Shown here: in pieces, positions 8,711-18,008 of the stretch
Numbering within the stretch: the first letter of the stretch is position 1
How the letters are laid out: every line of letters starts with the position of its first letter
DNA from: Tahibacter aquaticus
GTDB lineage: Bacteria; Pseudomonadota; Gammaproteobacteria; Xanthomonadales; Rhodanobacteraceae
Assembly (NCBI RefSeq): GCF_004363655.1
Contig: NZ_SNZH01000011.1
Span: forward strand, 62,001 to 126,000
Reading direction: 5' to 3'
Length of the DNA: 64,000 nt
Notes under the pieces: model-generated
Told to the model about the DNA's origin: nothing
Seen by the model: only the letters and a program-made list of their open reading frames with translations
The model's database searches: none
Position numbers and translations under genes: made by a program

Positions 8711-10237
8711 ATGTATACAAACACAACAATGCGGTGGCTGGCGCTGGGTATGGCCGCCATGGCGGGAGTTGCGCAAGCGCAGGGAACCTTGACCCGGGAC
8801 AACGGTGCGCCCGTCGGGGACAACCAGAATTCGCAGACGGCGGGCGCCGGTGGCCCCACCTTGCTGCAAGACGTGCAATTGATCCAGAAGCTGCAGCGCT
8901 TCGACCGGGAACGTATTCCCGAACGCGTCGTACATGCGCGCGGCACCGGCGCGCACGGCGCGTTTGTCGCCACGGCGGATATTTCCGCCCTCACCAAGGC
9001 CGCCGTGTTCGCCAAGGGCACGACCACGCCGGTGTTCGTACGCTTTTCCACCGTGATCCACGGCCAGCATTCGCCGGAAACCCTGCGCGATCCGCATGGC
9101 TTCGCCACCAAGTTCTATACCAGCGAAGGCAACTGGGACCTGGTGGGCAACAACCTGCCGATCTTCTTCATCCGCGACGCGATCAAGTTTCCCGACATGG
9201 TGCATTCGCTCAAGCCGTCGCCGGCAACCAATATCCAGGACCCGAACCGCGTCTTCGATTTCTTCTCCCACGTACCCGAATCCACCCACATGCTGACGCG
9301 CGTGTACTCCGACCTCGGCACGCCGGCCGGCTACCGCTTCATGGATGGCAGTTCGGTGCATGCCTACAAGTTCGTCAACGCCGCGGGCGAGTACCGCTAC
9401 GTGAAGTTCCGCTGGGCCAGCAAGCAAGGCGTGAAGTCGCTCGATGCGAAACAGGTCACCGAAGTGCAGTCGCGCGATTTCAATCACCTGACGCGCGACC
9501 TGGTCGACGCAATCGCCCGCAAGGAATTTCCGCAATGGGATTTGTATATCCAGGTGCTCAAACCCGAGCAGCTGGCCGCATTCGACTATGACCCGCTGGA
9601 CCCGACCAAGATCTGGACCGACGTGCCGGAAAGCCAGATCGGCACGCTGACCCTGAACCGCAATCCCGCCAACGTGTTCCAGGAAACCGAGCAGGCCGCG
9701 TTCGCACCGGCCAACCTGGTACCCGGCATCGAGCCGTCGGAAGACCGCCTGCTGCAGGGACGCATCTTTTCCTATGCCGATACCCAGCTCTACCGCGTCG
9801 GTACCAACGGCCTGCAGCTGCCGATCAACCGGCCCAAGGGCACGGTGCTCAACGGCAACCAGGACGGCGCGGCGAATTTCGGCGCGACCACGACCGATGT
9901 GAACTACCAGCCCAGCCGGCGTTTTCCGATGAACGAGAACGCCCAGGCCAAATACAGCAGCCTGCCCCTGAACGGCACTACGCAGCAGGCGCGCATCCAG
10001 CGCACGCTGAATTTCCGCCAGGCCGGCGAGTTCTATCGCACGCTGGACGCGACGGCGAAAAAGAACCTGATTGCCAACCTGGCCGGCGACCTGGGCCAGG
10101 TCACCGACGCCACCACCAAGACCACCATGCTGGCGCACTTCTACAAGGCCGATGCCGACTACGGCACACGCCTGGCGCAGGCGGTCAAGGGCGATGTCGC
10201 CCAGGTCCGTCGCGTATCCGAATCGCTGGCTGAGTAA
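8711..10237 (+). CDS. katB: Exported catalase (KatB-like, clade 3 monofunctional haem catalase)
   Basis: Decomposes hydrogen peroxide, probably in the periplasm, since a signal peptide (MRWLALGMAAMAGVAQA core) precedes the mature chain. All haem-catalase landmarks are present: distal His75 in RVVHARG, Asn148 in GNNLPIFFIRDA, and the proximal haem-ligand Tyr355 in RIFSYADTQLYRVG. Length (508 residues) fits small-subunit catalases. The ATG at 8711 is favoured over 8705 because AGAGG lies seven bases before it; an ATG at 8732 is also possible. The OxyR-like site upstream and the ankyrin gene downstream reproduce the katB-ankB arrangement known from Pseudomonas aeruginosa. Confidence 0.92.
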   Translation: MYTNTTMRWLALGMAAMAGVAQAQGTLTRDNGAPVGDNQNSQTAGAGGPTLLQDVQLIQKLQRFDRERIPERVVHARGTGAHGAFVATADISALTKAAVFAKGTTTPVFVRFSTVIHGQHSPETLRDPHGFATKFYTSEGNWDLVGNNLPIFFIRDAIKFPDMVHSLKPSPATNIQDPNRVFDFFSHVPESTHMLTRVYSDLGTPAGYRFMDGSSVHAYKFVNAAGEYRYVKFRWASKQGVKSLDAKQVTEVQSRDFNHLTRDLVDAIARKEFPQWDLYIQVLKPEQLAAFDYDPLDPTKIWTDVPESQIGTLTLNRNPANVFQETEQAAFAPANLVPGIEPSEDRLLQGRIFSYADTQLYRVGTNGLQLPINRPKGTVLNGNQDGAANFGATTTDVNYQPSRRFPMNENAQAKYSSLPLNGTTQQARIQRTLNFRQAGEFYRTLDATAKKNLIANLAGDLGQVTDATTKTTMLAHFYKADADYGTRLAQAVKGDVAQVRRVSESLAE

Positions 10238-10246
10238 GCCGGCGTA

Positions 10247-10298
10247 GCCCGCCGCCGCCGCGCAGCCGCTCTCCCAAGACGGAGCGGCGGCGGCGGGC
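10247..10298. other. Strong hairpin with an alternative fold between katB and ankB
   Basis: Perfect 14-bp arms, GCCCGCCGCCGCCG at 10247-10260 and its complement at 10285-10298. A shorter stem GCCGCTC (10265-10271) / GAGCGGC (10282-10288) competes with the right arm. There is no T-tract; it may attenuate or protect the transcript between the two genes. Confidence 0.5.
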
Positions 10299-10330
10299 AC
10301 CTTGTAGTTGTCCACATTGAGGAGAATTCC

Positions 10331-10906
10331 ATGCGTATTCTGTTCGCACTGCTGCTGTCGCTGCTGGCTGCAACCGCCTGGGCGCAGCCGGGCACCGGCA
10401 CGCTGGACGCAGCCAGTGTCCAGCACTACCTGTTCGATGCCGCGCGGGCGGGCAAGACCGACCTCGTCGCCGATCTGCTCAAGGCCGGCGCACCCGTCGA
10501 TGCGGCCAACGGCGCCGGGCATACGGCGCTGATTCTCGCCGTCTACAACGGCCGGCTGGACACGGCCGACACGCTGCTCAAGGCCGGCGCCGATCCGAAC
10601 CTCGGCGACCGCCGCGGCAATACCGCGCTGATGGGGGCGATCTTCAAGGGCGAGGAAAGCCTGGTGCAGCGCCTGCTGGCCGATCCGCGCACGCGGGTGG
10701 ATGCGCGCAACGGCGCCGGCCAGACCGCCGCGATGTTTGCGGCGCTGTTCGGCAAGCGCAGCGTGATCGAACAGCTGGCCGCGCGCGGCGCGGATTTCGC
10801 CCTGGCCGATGCGGCGGGACAGACAGCGCAGAAGCTGGCCTTGCAGCAGGGCAATGGCGAGCTGGCGGCGTATCTGCAGCAGTTGTCGGGAAAACCGCGT
10901 CACTGA
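10331..10906 (+). CDS. ankB: Ankyrin repeat protein, periplasmic (AnkB-like)
   Basis: A 191-residue protein with a signal peptide (MRILFALLLSLLAATAWA) and four to five ankyrin repeats recognisable by GHTALILAVYNGRLDTADTLLKAGADPN and GNTALMGAIFKGEESLVQRLL. In Pseudomonas aeruginosa the ankyrin protein encoded after katB is needed for full catalase activity and peroxide resistance; the same gene order here suggests the same partnership in the periplasm. A strong GAGGAG site lies six bases before the ATG. The 93-base gap to katB contains the hairpin at 10247-10298, so the pair may be one transcript with differential expression. Confidence 0.85.
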   Translation: MRILFALLLSLLAATAWAQPGTGTLDAASVQHYLFDAARAGKTDLVADLLKAGAPVDAANGAGHTALILAVYNGRLDTADTLLKAGADPNLGDRRGNTALMGAIFKGEESLVQRLLADPRTRVDARNGAGQTAAMFAALFGKRSVIEQLAARGADFALADAAGQTAQKLALQQGNGELAAYLQQLSGKPRH

Positions 10907-10959
10907 CCCGGCACGCCACAGTACAAGGCATCACCACGAGCGCCGCGGCAAGCCGGACA

Positions 10960-11901
10960 CTAGCGCGGCAGATACTTGCCCGGTACACAACGGCTGGCCC
11001 GTTCCTGCCGCGGCTTCGCCGCAGCGGCCGGCGACGCCCAGCGCTGGCGCAGCTGCGCACTACGCAAGCACGCCGCACTGATGCCACCACGCACGCGCAG
11101 GCCCAGCCACAGCCCGGCCGCCAGGCCGCGATTGAGCCACTCGTTGCGCCGCCCCAGCAGCACCGGCCCCAGCAGCCGCGCAGCAAAGTACAGGTGTTCA
11201 TAGCGATACAATGGATATAGAGCGGCCTGGTAGCGCCGCGTCACCGCCTTGCGGCCATAGCCCGGCGTCGGCGGCGATTCGACCAGCCAGGCCGCGAACA
11301 TGATCTGGTCGTCGCTGAGCTCCAGCATGCGGCCCAGGCCGACGCGCAAGCGCTGCCACAGCGACACGCGGCTGCGCTGCCCTTCTTCGTCCAGCATGGC
11401 CAGGAACATGCCGTAGTGGCGCGCTTCGTCCTGCGCCAGGGTGTTCAGCAGGGTGCGGCCGGTTTCGTCGCTGCAGGCGTCGCGCAGCACGCGGTAGAAG
11501 GTGCTGGCCAGTGCCTCGACCACGCAGCGCGCGATCAGCTCGCCGGCAATGTCGCCGCGCACCGAGCTGCCGTCACAGGCGTGGTAGTGAACGCCGGCCA
11601 GATAGGCCTGCATCAGGCCGTCGAAGGGAAACTCGGCGCGCAGCGATTCGCACAGGCGCCGCAGCGCGCGGCCGTGTTCGCGTTCCTCGCCGTTCCAGCC
11701 GTCGATGGCTTCGCGCCAGCGCGCATCGCGCGGCGCGAATACGGCGCGCAGGTAGTCGCCGTACTGATCGGCGCGCGACTCCACCAGCGCGGTCGTACGC
11801 AGGATATGCAGCAAGGCATCGCCATAGCCCTCGCGCCGCACGCGGGAATAGGCGAAATCGGTATGCCGCCAGGGACGCGCAGCGGGTTTGAGAAAGTTCA
11901 T
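10960..11901 (-). CDS. Ferritin-like di-iron protein, acyl-ACP-desaturase-like
   Basis: A 313-residue protein with a mostly helical core. GEEREHGRAL and, about 100 residues later, DEARHYGMF give two E-x-x-H motifs typical of ferritin-like di-iron carboxylate proteins; an additional Glu in the first helix (TALVESRADQY) and in VVEALASTFYRVL could complete the ligand set. The C-terminal third contains a hydrophobic stretch (GLAAGLWLGLRV). The closest family by feel is the type 2 fatty-acid desaturase-like ferritin group; the substrate is unknown. The ATG at 11901 is preceded by GGAG at six bases, which favours it over 11934. Confidence 0.7.
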   Translation of the reverse strand: MNFLKPAARPWRHTDFAYSRVRREGYGDALLHILRTTALVESRADQYGDYLRAVFAPRDARWREAIDGWNGEEREHGRALRRLCESLRAEFPFDGLMQAYLAGVHYHACDGSSVRGDIAGELIARCVVEALASTFYRVLRDACSDETGRTLLNTLAQDEARHYGMFLAMLDEEGQRSRVSLWQRLRVGLGRMLELSDDQIMFAAWLVESPPTPGYGRKAVTRRYQAALYPLYRYEHLYFAARLLGPVLLGRRNEWLNRGLAAGLWLGLRVRGGISAACLRSAQLRQRWASPAAAAKPRQERASRCVPGKYLPR

Positions 11902-12073
11902 GCAAGGCTCCGGCAACGAGGCCTGCAGCGTCACGCCGTCGGCGGCCGCCGGACCGGCGCGGATCGGGCGAGTTCAGGCAAGTTCGGGCGGCGCCGGGGC
12001 AGCGTGCATCGCCGCTGGCGGTGGCGTGCGCGGGTTTGCATACTGCGCTTCCGCCCCTGCCGCCGCATTGCCC

Positions 12074-12646
12074 ATGGAAGCGCGCTATTTCCGCACACCG
12101 GCCGAGTTCCGCCGCTGGCTGCACACGCATCATGCGAAGGAAACCGAACTCTGGGTCGGCTTTCACAAGGTCGGCAGCGGCGAAGCCAGCATCACCTGGC
12201 CGCAGTCGGTGGACGAGGCGCTGTGCTATGGCTGGATCGACGGCCGCCGCCAGCGCATCGACGAGACGCGCTATCGCATCCGTTTCAGTCCGCGCAAAAG
12301 CAGCAGCATCTGGAGCGCGGTGAATGTCCGGCGCATGGCCGAACTGGAAAAGGCCGGGCTGGTACAACCCGCCGGCGCCAAGGCATTTGCGGCACTGCGC
12401 GCCGACCGCACCCAGGTGTATTCGCACGAGCGCCGGCCGGAAAGCCTGGATTCGCCCTACCGCGAACAGCTGCAGGCCCATGCCGTAGCGGCCGCTTTCT
12501 TCGACGCGCAGAACGCGTCGTACCGGCGCGCCTGCTGCAACTGGGTCAATGGCGCCAAGCAGGAAGCGACGCGGCAGCGCCGCAACGACAGCCTGGTCGA
12601 GCATTGCGCACGCGGGGTGCACCTGGCGCAATTCACGCGGCGCTAG
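12074..12646 (+). CDS. YdeI/OmpD-associated family protein
   Basis: A 190-residue cytosolic protein with the family signature ETELWVGFHKVGSG, SITWPQSVDEALCYGWIDGRRQRID and the RFSPRKSSSIWSAVNVRRMAEL segment that defines the YdeI group (bacteriocin-protection / OmpD-associated proteins). The C-terminus is the short helical AFTR/QFTRR-type region. The true biochemical role of the family is not settled. The ATG at 12074 is chosen because homology begins directly there; upstream in-frame sequence back to 11888 looks non-coding and overlaps the divergent gene start. Converges with the aldo/keto reductase gene. Confidence 0.82.
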   Translation: MEARYFRTPAEFRRWLHTHHAKETELWVGFHKVGSGEASITWPQSVDEALCYGWIDGRRQRIDETRYRIRFSPRKSSSIWSAVNVRRMAELEKAGLVQPAGAKAFAALRADRTQVYSHERRPESLDSPYREQLQAHAVAAAFFDAQNASYRRACCNWVNGAKQEATRQRRNDSLVEHCARGVHLAQFTRR

Positions 12647-12759
12647 GCACGCGGCAGGCACCCAACACTTAGCTTTCTATCCTTTGCTGCACCGTCCTCG
12701 CTGCACATAGTCCCCTCGCAACGCTCGCCATGACGGCCCGCGTCGCGACGGCGATCCGC

Positions 12760-13803
<1,044 letters not shown>

Positions 13804-13905
13804 TCACGAAACCGACGACGAACCACTACCCGCCTCGCCGACGGCAGCGCACCCACGCCCCGGTAGCCGCACCGGTGCACCGATCGCGCTGTCGGTGCCG
13901 CGACG

Positions 13906-15126
13906 TCAGCCATGCGTTTCCTTGAACGGCGTGCGATGCGGCGCGGCCTCGGGCTGCACGCGGGTGAAGACCTCGCGCACCAGCGCGTTCACCGCCGGCA
14001 GGCGGTGGCGCAGCCAGACATGGCTGGAATACGCGCTCGCCCCCAGCGCCGCCTTCGGCTCGGCGGCGGTACGGCCGAAACTCAGTTCGCTGCAGCCCAG
14101 CTCGATCGCGTCTTCGATCAGGCTCTGCAGCAGGCGCAGATACAGCGGCACGTTGGCGTTGACGGCGTAGTCCAGGCCGACGTAATAGCCCAGCGCGCGC
14201 TCGCCGTCCTTGATCAGGGTGATGAAACCGGCGATATGTTCGTCGTTGCGGATCAGCGTCGTGCGCATGCGCGCCGGGCCGGCCAGCGCCGCCAGCGCGC
14301 CGAAGTAGCCGCGCGGCAAGGACGACAGGCGTGTCGTGGCGCGCTGTTCCACCGCGCTGTACAGCGCATGCAGGCGCTCATCGTGCGCCGCCGCGTCGGC
14401 ATTGCGTTCGACCCGGTAGCCGGCGTCCTGTACCTGCTTGGCCACTTTCTTGGCCTTGCTGCGGTAATTCGAATTGAGGTCGGCCAGGTAAGAAGTGAAA
14501 TCTTTCCACTGCGGACGAATGACCATGGCCATTTCCGGCTCGGTCGCCAGCGGCCGGTAGCTGAAATCGCGCAGGGGTGCGGCGCCCGCATGCCGCGCGT
14601 CGTCGAGGTCCTTGATCATCACGTAGTCGATCTGGCCGTGCAGACGGTCGGCACGGCGGATGCGGTACAGCGCCTCGGCCACGCCGTGCCACAGCACCTG
14701 CGGCTCTTCGTCGGCGGCAAAGGCCAGGCCGTGGAAACCGCTGGAAACCAGGCTGCCGCAGACCAGCAGGCGCGTACGCAATTTTTCCAGCGCCTTCTTG
14801 CGCACGCGCGATTCGGGCAGGTTGGCCATCTGGTCGCCGCGCACTTCCAGCACCTGGGCGGCCAGCGCCACGATGGGCCGGCCGTCGCGATAGACCAGGG
14901 CATAGCGCTGCTGCATGCCCTCGGGCGCATAGGTCTCCAGCAGGCGGCGGTAGTCGCGCGACATGAAGAACGAAGCGCCCCGGGTCAATGCATCCCAATG
15001 TTGCGGATTGAGAAAATCCACTTTGTCGGCCAGCGCGCAATCCAGGCCGCCCGGCCGCGCGCGCTTGTCGTGCCGCTGCATGGCGGCCTTGATCTCGTCT
15101 ACTGCGCCGCGTAGGCCCTTGGCCAT
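13906..15126 (-). CDS. GNAT-fold N-acetyltransferase (FemAB/BioF2-like)
   Basis: A 406-residue protein whose C-terminal half (about 215-390) looks like the GNAT domain of the FemAB-like group: DLNSNYRSKAKKVAKQVQDAGYRVE, then AGFITLIKDGERALGYYVGLDYAVNANVPLYLRLLQSLIEDAIELGCSELSFGRTAAEPKAALGA. The last segment, length and order match large uncharacterised peptidogalycan-biosysnthesis-type acetyltransferases. No signal peptide. The substrate cannot be read from the sequence. The gene is followed by a 33-base gap from the upstream dioxygenase gene on the same strand, so the two are probably cotranscribed. Confidence 0.72.
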   Translation of the reverse strand: MAKGLRGAVDEIKAAMQRHDKRARPGGLDCALADKVDFLNPQHWDALTRGASFFMSRDYRRLLETYAPEGMQQRYALVYRDGRPIVALAAQVLEVRGDQMANLPESRVRKKALEKLRTRLLVCGSLVSSGFHGLAFAADEEPQVLWHGVAEALYRIRRADRLHGQIDYVMIKDLDDARHAGAAPLRDFSYRPLATEPEMAMVIRPQWKDFTSYLADLNSNYRSKAKKVAKQVQDAGYRVERNADAAAHDERLHALYSAVEQRATTRLSSLPRGYFGALAALAGPARMRTTLIRNDEHIAGFITLIKDGERALGYYVGLDYAVNANVPLYLRLLQSLIEDAIELGCSELSFGRTAAEPKAALGASAYSSHVWLRHRLPAVNALVREVFTRVQPEAAPHRTPFKETHG

Positions 15127-15159
15127 GTTTGCATCCTGCTGAGGTCGTGTGGGGCCGAT

Positions 15160-15960
15160 TCAATCAGCCCTGGGGGAAAAACGCACGCTGCGCATCGACA
15201 GGGAACCCATGTCGAAGCCTTCGATCGGGAAATCGACGCGGTCATCCGCATCGCTGGCGCCGACGGCGTAGAGCAGCGGCAGGAAATGTTCCGGCGTGGG
15301 ATGCGCCATGCGGCCGTCTTCGCCGGCGAAGATCTCCGCAACCGTCTCGCGCTGGCCGCCAAGCAGCGCCTGCGCAATGGCGCTGTCGAAACGCGCCGCC
15401 CAGTCCGGGGTACGCGTATCCCCGGCCCGCCAGGCGCGGAAGGCATGGCCGAGGTTGTGGGTGATATTGCCGCTGCCGAGAATCAGCACACCCTGGTCGC
15501 GCAGGGGCTTGAGTTGCGCGGCGAGGGCTAGGTGCTCGCCCGCGCTGGCGCGGCTGTCGAGGCTGAGCTGCAGCACCGGCACATCGGCAGCCGGATACAG
15601 ATGGCGCAGTACGCTCCAGCTGCCGTGGTCCAGGCCCCAGTCGTCCAGCGCCTGGATGCGGCCCGGGCTCAGCGCCGCAATCTGCGCCGCCAAGGCCGGG
15701 TCGCCGGGCGCCGGGTAGTTCACTTCGTACAGGGCCGGCGGAAACCCGCCGAAATCGTGGATGGTCCTGGGCCGGGCCTGTGCGGTCACGCGGCTGCCCG
15801 CTTCGACATAGTGCGCCGACACCGCCAGGATGGCGCGCGGCTGCGGCAGGCTGGGCGCCAGCTCGCGCAGCGCGCGGCTCCAGCGGTTGTCCTCGATCGC
15901 GTTCATGGGCGAACCGTGGCCGATAAACACGACGGGCAGGCGGGCATTCATGACAGGCAT
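15160..15960 (-). CDS. ygiD: Extradiol ring-cleavage dioxygenase, DODA/YgiD type
   Basis: A 266-residue class III extradiol dioxygenase resembling 4,5-DOPA dioxygenase. Metal-ligand histidines are recognisable: His15 in FIGHGSPMNAIE, the His in ILAVSAHYVEAG, and the His in LGSGNITHNLGHAFR; TIHDFGGFP and GLDHGSWSVLRHLYP complete the signature. It should cleave a catechol-type ring using a mononuclear metal in the cytosol. The start is either the ATG at 15960 or the one at 15951, three codons later. It precedes the GNAT gene by 33 bases on the same strand. Confidence 0.88.
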   Translation of the reverse strand: MPVMNARLPVVFIGHGSPMNAIEDNRWSRALRELAPSLPQPRAILAVSAHYVEAGSRVTAQARPRTIHDFGGFPPALYEVNYPAPGDPALAAQIAALSPGRIQALDDWGLDHGSWSVLRHLYPAADVPVLQLSLDSRASAGEHLALAAQLKPLRDQGVLILGSGNITHNLGHAFRAWRAGDTRTPDWAARFDSAIAQALLGGQRETVAEIFAGEDGRMAHPTPEHFLPLLYAVGASDADDRVDFPIEGFDMGSLSMRSVRFSPRAD

Positions 15961-16479
15961 CCGGCAAAAGAATCCGGGCTATATCGGGGTGCGATCGTGC
16001 GCATCAAGCCGGCGAAGCCAGACCTGCCGCCGACGGCACCGGCGACCGCCAACCCGCGGCGGACAACGTCGCCTTTCCGGGTATTGCGGCGGTGGGCTTG
16101 GGGGATATGGCGGGTGTCCGCGTCACAGCCTTAGTCAATCCCATGACGCGCGACCGTACGAGAGCAAGCGATGCAGGCGGCGTTCAAGGCGCCCCCGTGA
16201 GATGGCGCTGTTAGGCCGCCGCCTGCATCGGCCGCGATTGTGCGCTGGCCTGCGCCGTGGCAGTGCCTGCCAGAGGTCAACATTCGTGCCGGGCCCGGCG
16301 TTTCCGCGGGTTTTGCACGGCAAGGCCGCTGCCTGCAGCATCGCTTGGCCTGTGCTAGCGTGCCGGCGGCCGTGTCAGGGAAGTGCGGCGGGTGAATCGG
16401 CAGAGAACGTTTGCGGGCTGATCCATGCGGCTGCGCAGCGCTCGCAGCACACGAACTTTGTTTTTCTGGAGATAGCGAC
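15961..16479. other. Divergent intergenic region, about 520 bases
   Basis: Lies between the dioxygenase start (leftward) and the outer membrane protein start (rightward). Open frames here look random and no RNA motif or convincing promoter was recognised. Confidence 0.4.
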
Positions 16480-17172
16480 ATGTTGAAGAAACTACTTGTA
16501 ATCAGCCTGCTCGGCGCTGCCGCAGCCAGCACTGCCCAGGCCGCATCGCCCGGCTTCTACGTCGGCGCCGGCATCGGCCAGGCGCGCTACGACGACACGA
16601 TTCCCACGCAGATCCGCGACGCCTACCGCAACGATCCGGGCTATTCCTTCGTTTCCGCCAGCATGGTCGACGACACCGACCAGGCCTGGAAGATCTTCGG
16701 CGGCTACCGCATCCTGCCCTGGCTGGGCGTGGAGTTTTCCTGGGTCGACCTGGGCGAGGTGCGCAGCAATTTCGTGCTGCGTTCGCTGGTGCCGCTGACC
16801 AACGCCAATGCCGTCATCGACGGCCGCTACAAGATTTCCGGCCCCAGTGGCACGGTATTCGGCGAACTCGACTTCACCGACAATTTCTCCGGCCTGCTGC
16901 GCGTCGGCCTGTACAACGCCAAGCTCGACTACAGCGAAGGCGGCCTCAACGCCGACAATTCGCCGCACAGCTACAGCCATTCCGACAGCACCACCAAGAT
17001 CACCTACGGCCTGGGCCTCAACGTGCGCGTCAACCCGTCCTGGGACGTACGCCTGGACTGGGACCGCTACACCGACGTAGGCCGCCGCTTCGCGCTGCGC
17101 AACGAAACCAACGGCCGCTTCGACCATATCGACCTGATATCGCTGAACCTGGCCTACCGCTTCGGCCAGTAA
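16480..17172 (+). CDS. Outer membrane beta-barrel protein (OmpA-like N-terminal barrel type)
   Basis: A 230-residue exported protein. The signal peptide MLKKLLVISLLGAAAASTAQA ends at residue 21. The mature part has alternating hydrophobic/polar strands (GFYVGAGIGQARYDD, WKIFGGYRILPWLGVEFSWVDLG, ITYGLGLNVRVNPSWDVRLDWDRYTDVG) and ends LNLAYRF-GQ, close to the usual terminal aromatic needed for barrel assembly. This is the common small eight-stranded OmpA/Ail-like barrel; there is no peptidoglycan-binding OmpA C-terminal domain. TGGAGA lies nine bases before the ATG, which is preferred to the frame start at 16411. Transcription probably ends at the strong hairpin at 17181-17264. Confidence 0.85.
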   Translation: MLKKLLVISLLGAAAASTAQAASPGFYVGAGIGQARYDDTIPTQIRDAYRNDPGYSFVSASMVDDTDQAWKIFGGYRILPWLGVEFSWVDLGEVRSNFVLRSLVPLTNANAVIDGRYKISGPSGTVFGELDFTDNFSGLLRVGLYNAKLDYSEGGLNADNSPHSYSHSDSTTKITYGLGLNVRVNPSWDVRLDWDRYTDVGRRFALRNETNGRFDHIDLISLNLAYRFGQ

Positions 17173-17180
17173 ACCCGTTT

Positions 17181-17264
17181 CGGGAAAAAGAAGCGGGGGG
17201 ATCGCTGCGGGCAAATACCTCTGGATGGTGCCTGCAGCGGCCCCTCGCTTCTTCTTTTTTCCCG
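17181..17264. terminator. Bidirectional intrinsic terminator
   Basis: Long imperfect hairpin: CGGGAAAAAGAAGCGGGG on the left pairs with CCCCTCGCTTC-TTCTTTTTTCCCG on the right, with an inner CGCTGC / GCAGCG stem. A-rich and T-rich outer parts supply a U-tract in both directions, as needed between the convergent barrel gene and DUF1579 gene. Confidence 0.8.
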
Positions 17265-17274
17265 TTGTTGCTTT

Positions 17275-17877
17275 CTACTCGCGGCGGTAGTCGATATTCA
17301 TAGTGCGGGTTTCCTTGCCGTCCTTGAATTCGTACCAGTCGAAGCCGTAGTGCTTGTCGTCGTAGATGCGCATGACCTGGCGCACCTTGACGATGTTCTG
17401 CGGCTTTAGCGGATCGGGCATTTCACCGAGGAAGGTCCAGGCGTTGCTGGCCTTGTCGTAATCACCCCAGGACAGCCAGAAGCCGGTCGAACCCGAGTCG
17501 ATCCAGGTGCTGAAGAACTTGCCGCGCAGGTTGTCGAAACCGAGCTGGCCCTGGCCCTGGAACGGCTGGCCGAAGAACAGCCCTTCGAAACTCATGGTCA
17601 CATAGCGGCCGCCGTAGATCGCCACGGCCTTGGATGACCCCGTGCTTTCCAGCGCCGCTGCGGCCGAGTCCATCCAGACCTGGCTTTTGGTCTTCCAGCT
17701 GCCGACGAAATAAGCCAGCTGCTTGTGTTCCGGACGCAACTCGCTCATGCGCTGGTAGGCGTCGGCCTGGGCCTTCTGCTCGGCCGTCATGGGCGGTGCG
17801 GCCTTGTCCTCGGCCGCAGCCGTGGCGGCCATTCCTGCCAGGAAGATACTTGCAACGACTGCGACTGCGCGCTTCAT
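17275..17877 (-). CDS. DUF1579 family secreted protein
   Basis: A 200-residue exported protein. The signal peptide MKRAVAVVASIFLAGMAATAAA is followed by a short helical segment and a lipocalin-like beta domain typical of DUF1579: HKQLAYFVGSWKTKSQVWMD, GGRYVTMSFEGLFFGQPFQGQGQLGFDNLRGKFFSTWIDSGSTGFWLSWG, and DWYEFKDGKETRTMNIDY. The function of the family is unknown. AGGAGA lies four bases before the ATG at 17877, so the longer frame to 17994 is rejected. Divergent from yfbK-like gene with 131 bases between the starts. Confidence 0.85.
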   Translation of the reverse strand: MKRAVAVVASIFLAGMAATAAAEDKAAPPMTAEQKAQADAYQRMSELRPEHKQLAYFVGSWKTKSQVWMDSAAAALESTGSSKAVAIYGGRYVTMSFEGLFFGQPFQGQGQLGFDNLRGKFFSTWIDSGSTGFWLSWGDYDKASNAWTFLGEMPDPLKPQNIVKVRQVMRIYDDKHYGFDWYEFKDGKETRTMNIDYRRE

Positions 17878-18008
17878 GCCTGTCTCCTGTCGGTGCCCGG
17901 ATGGGCGCGCCGATGATAGCGGCCATCGAAAAAAGAAATCCGCGTCGCGCCAACCCCGCCTGCCGAAAGCCGCCGTTGTACCGCCACCCCACACGACGGA
18001 GCACGACC

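Noticed and set aside
8441-8729. Longer start for the NIPSNAP gene at 8729
   Set aside because: It would overlap the divergent katB start and the OxyR-like site, and the extra residues resemble no family.
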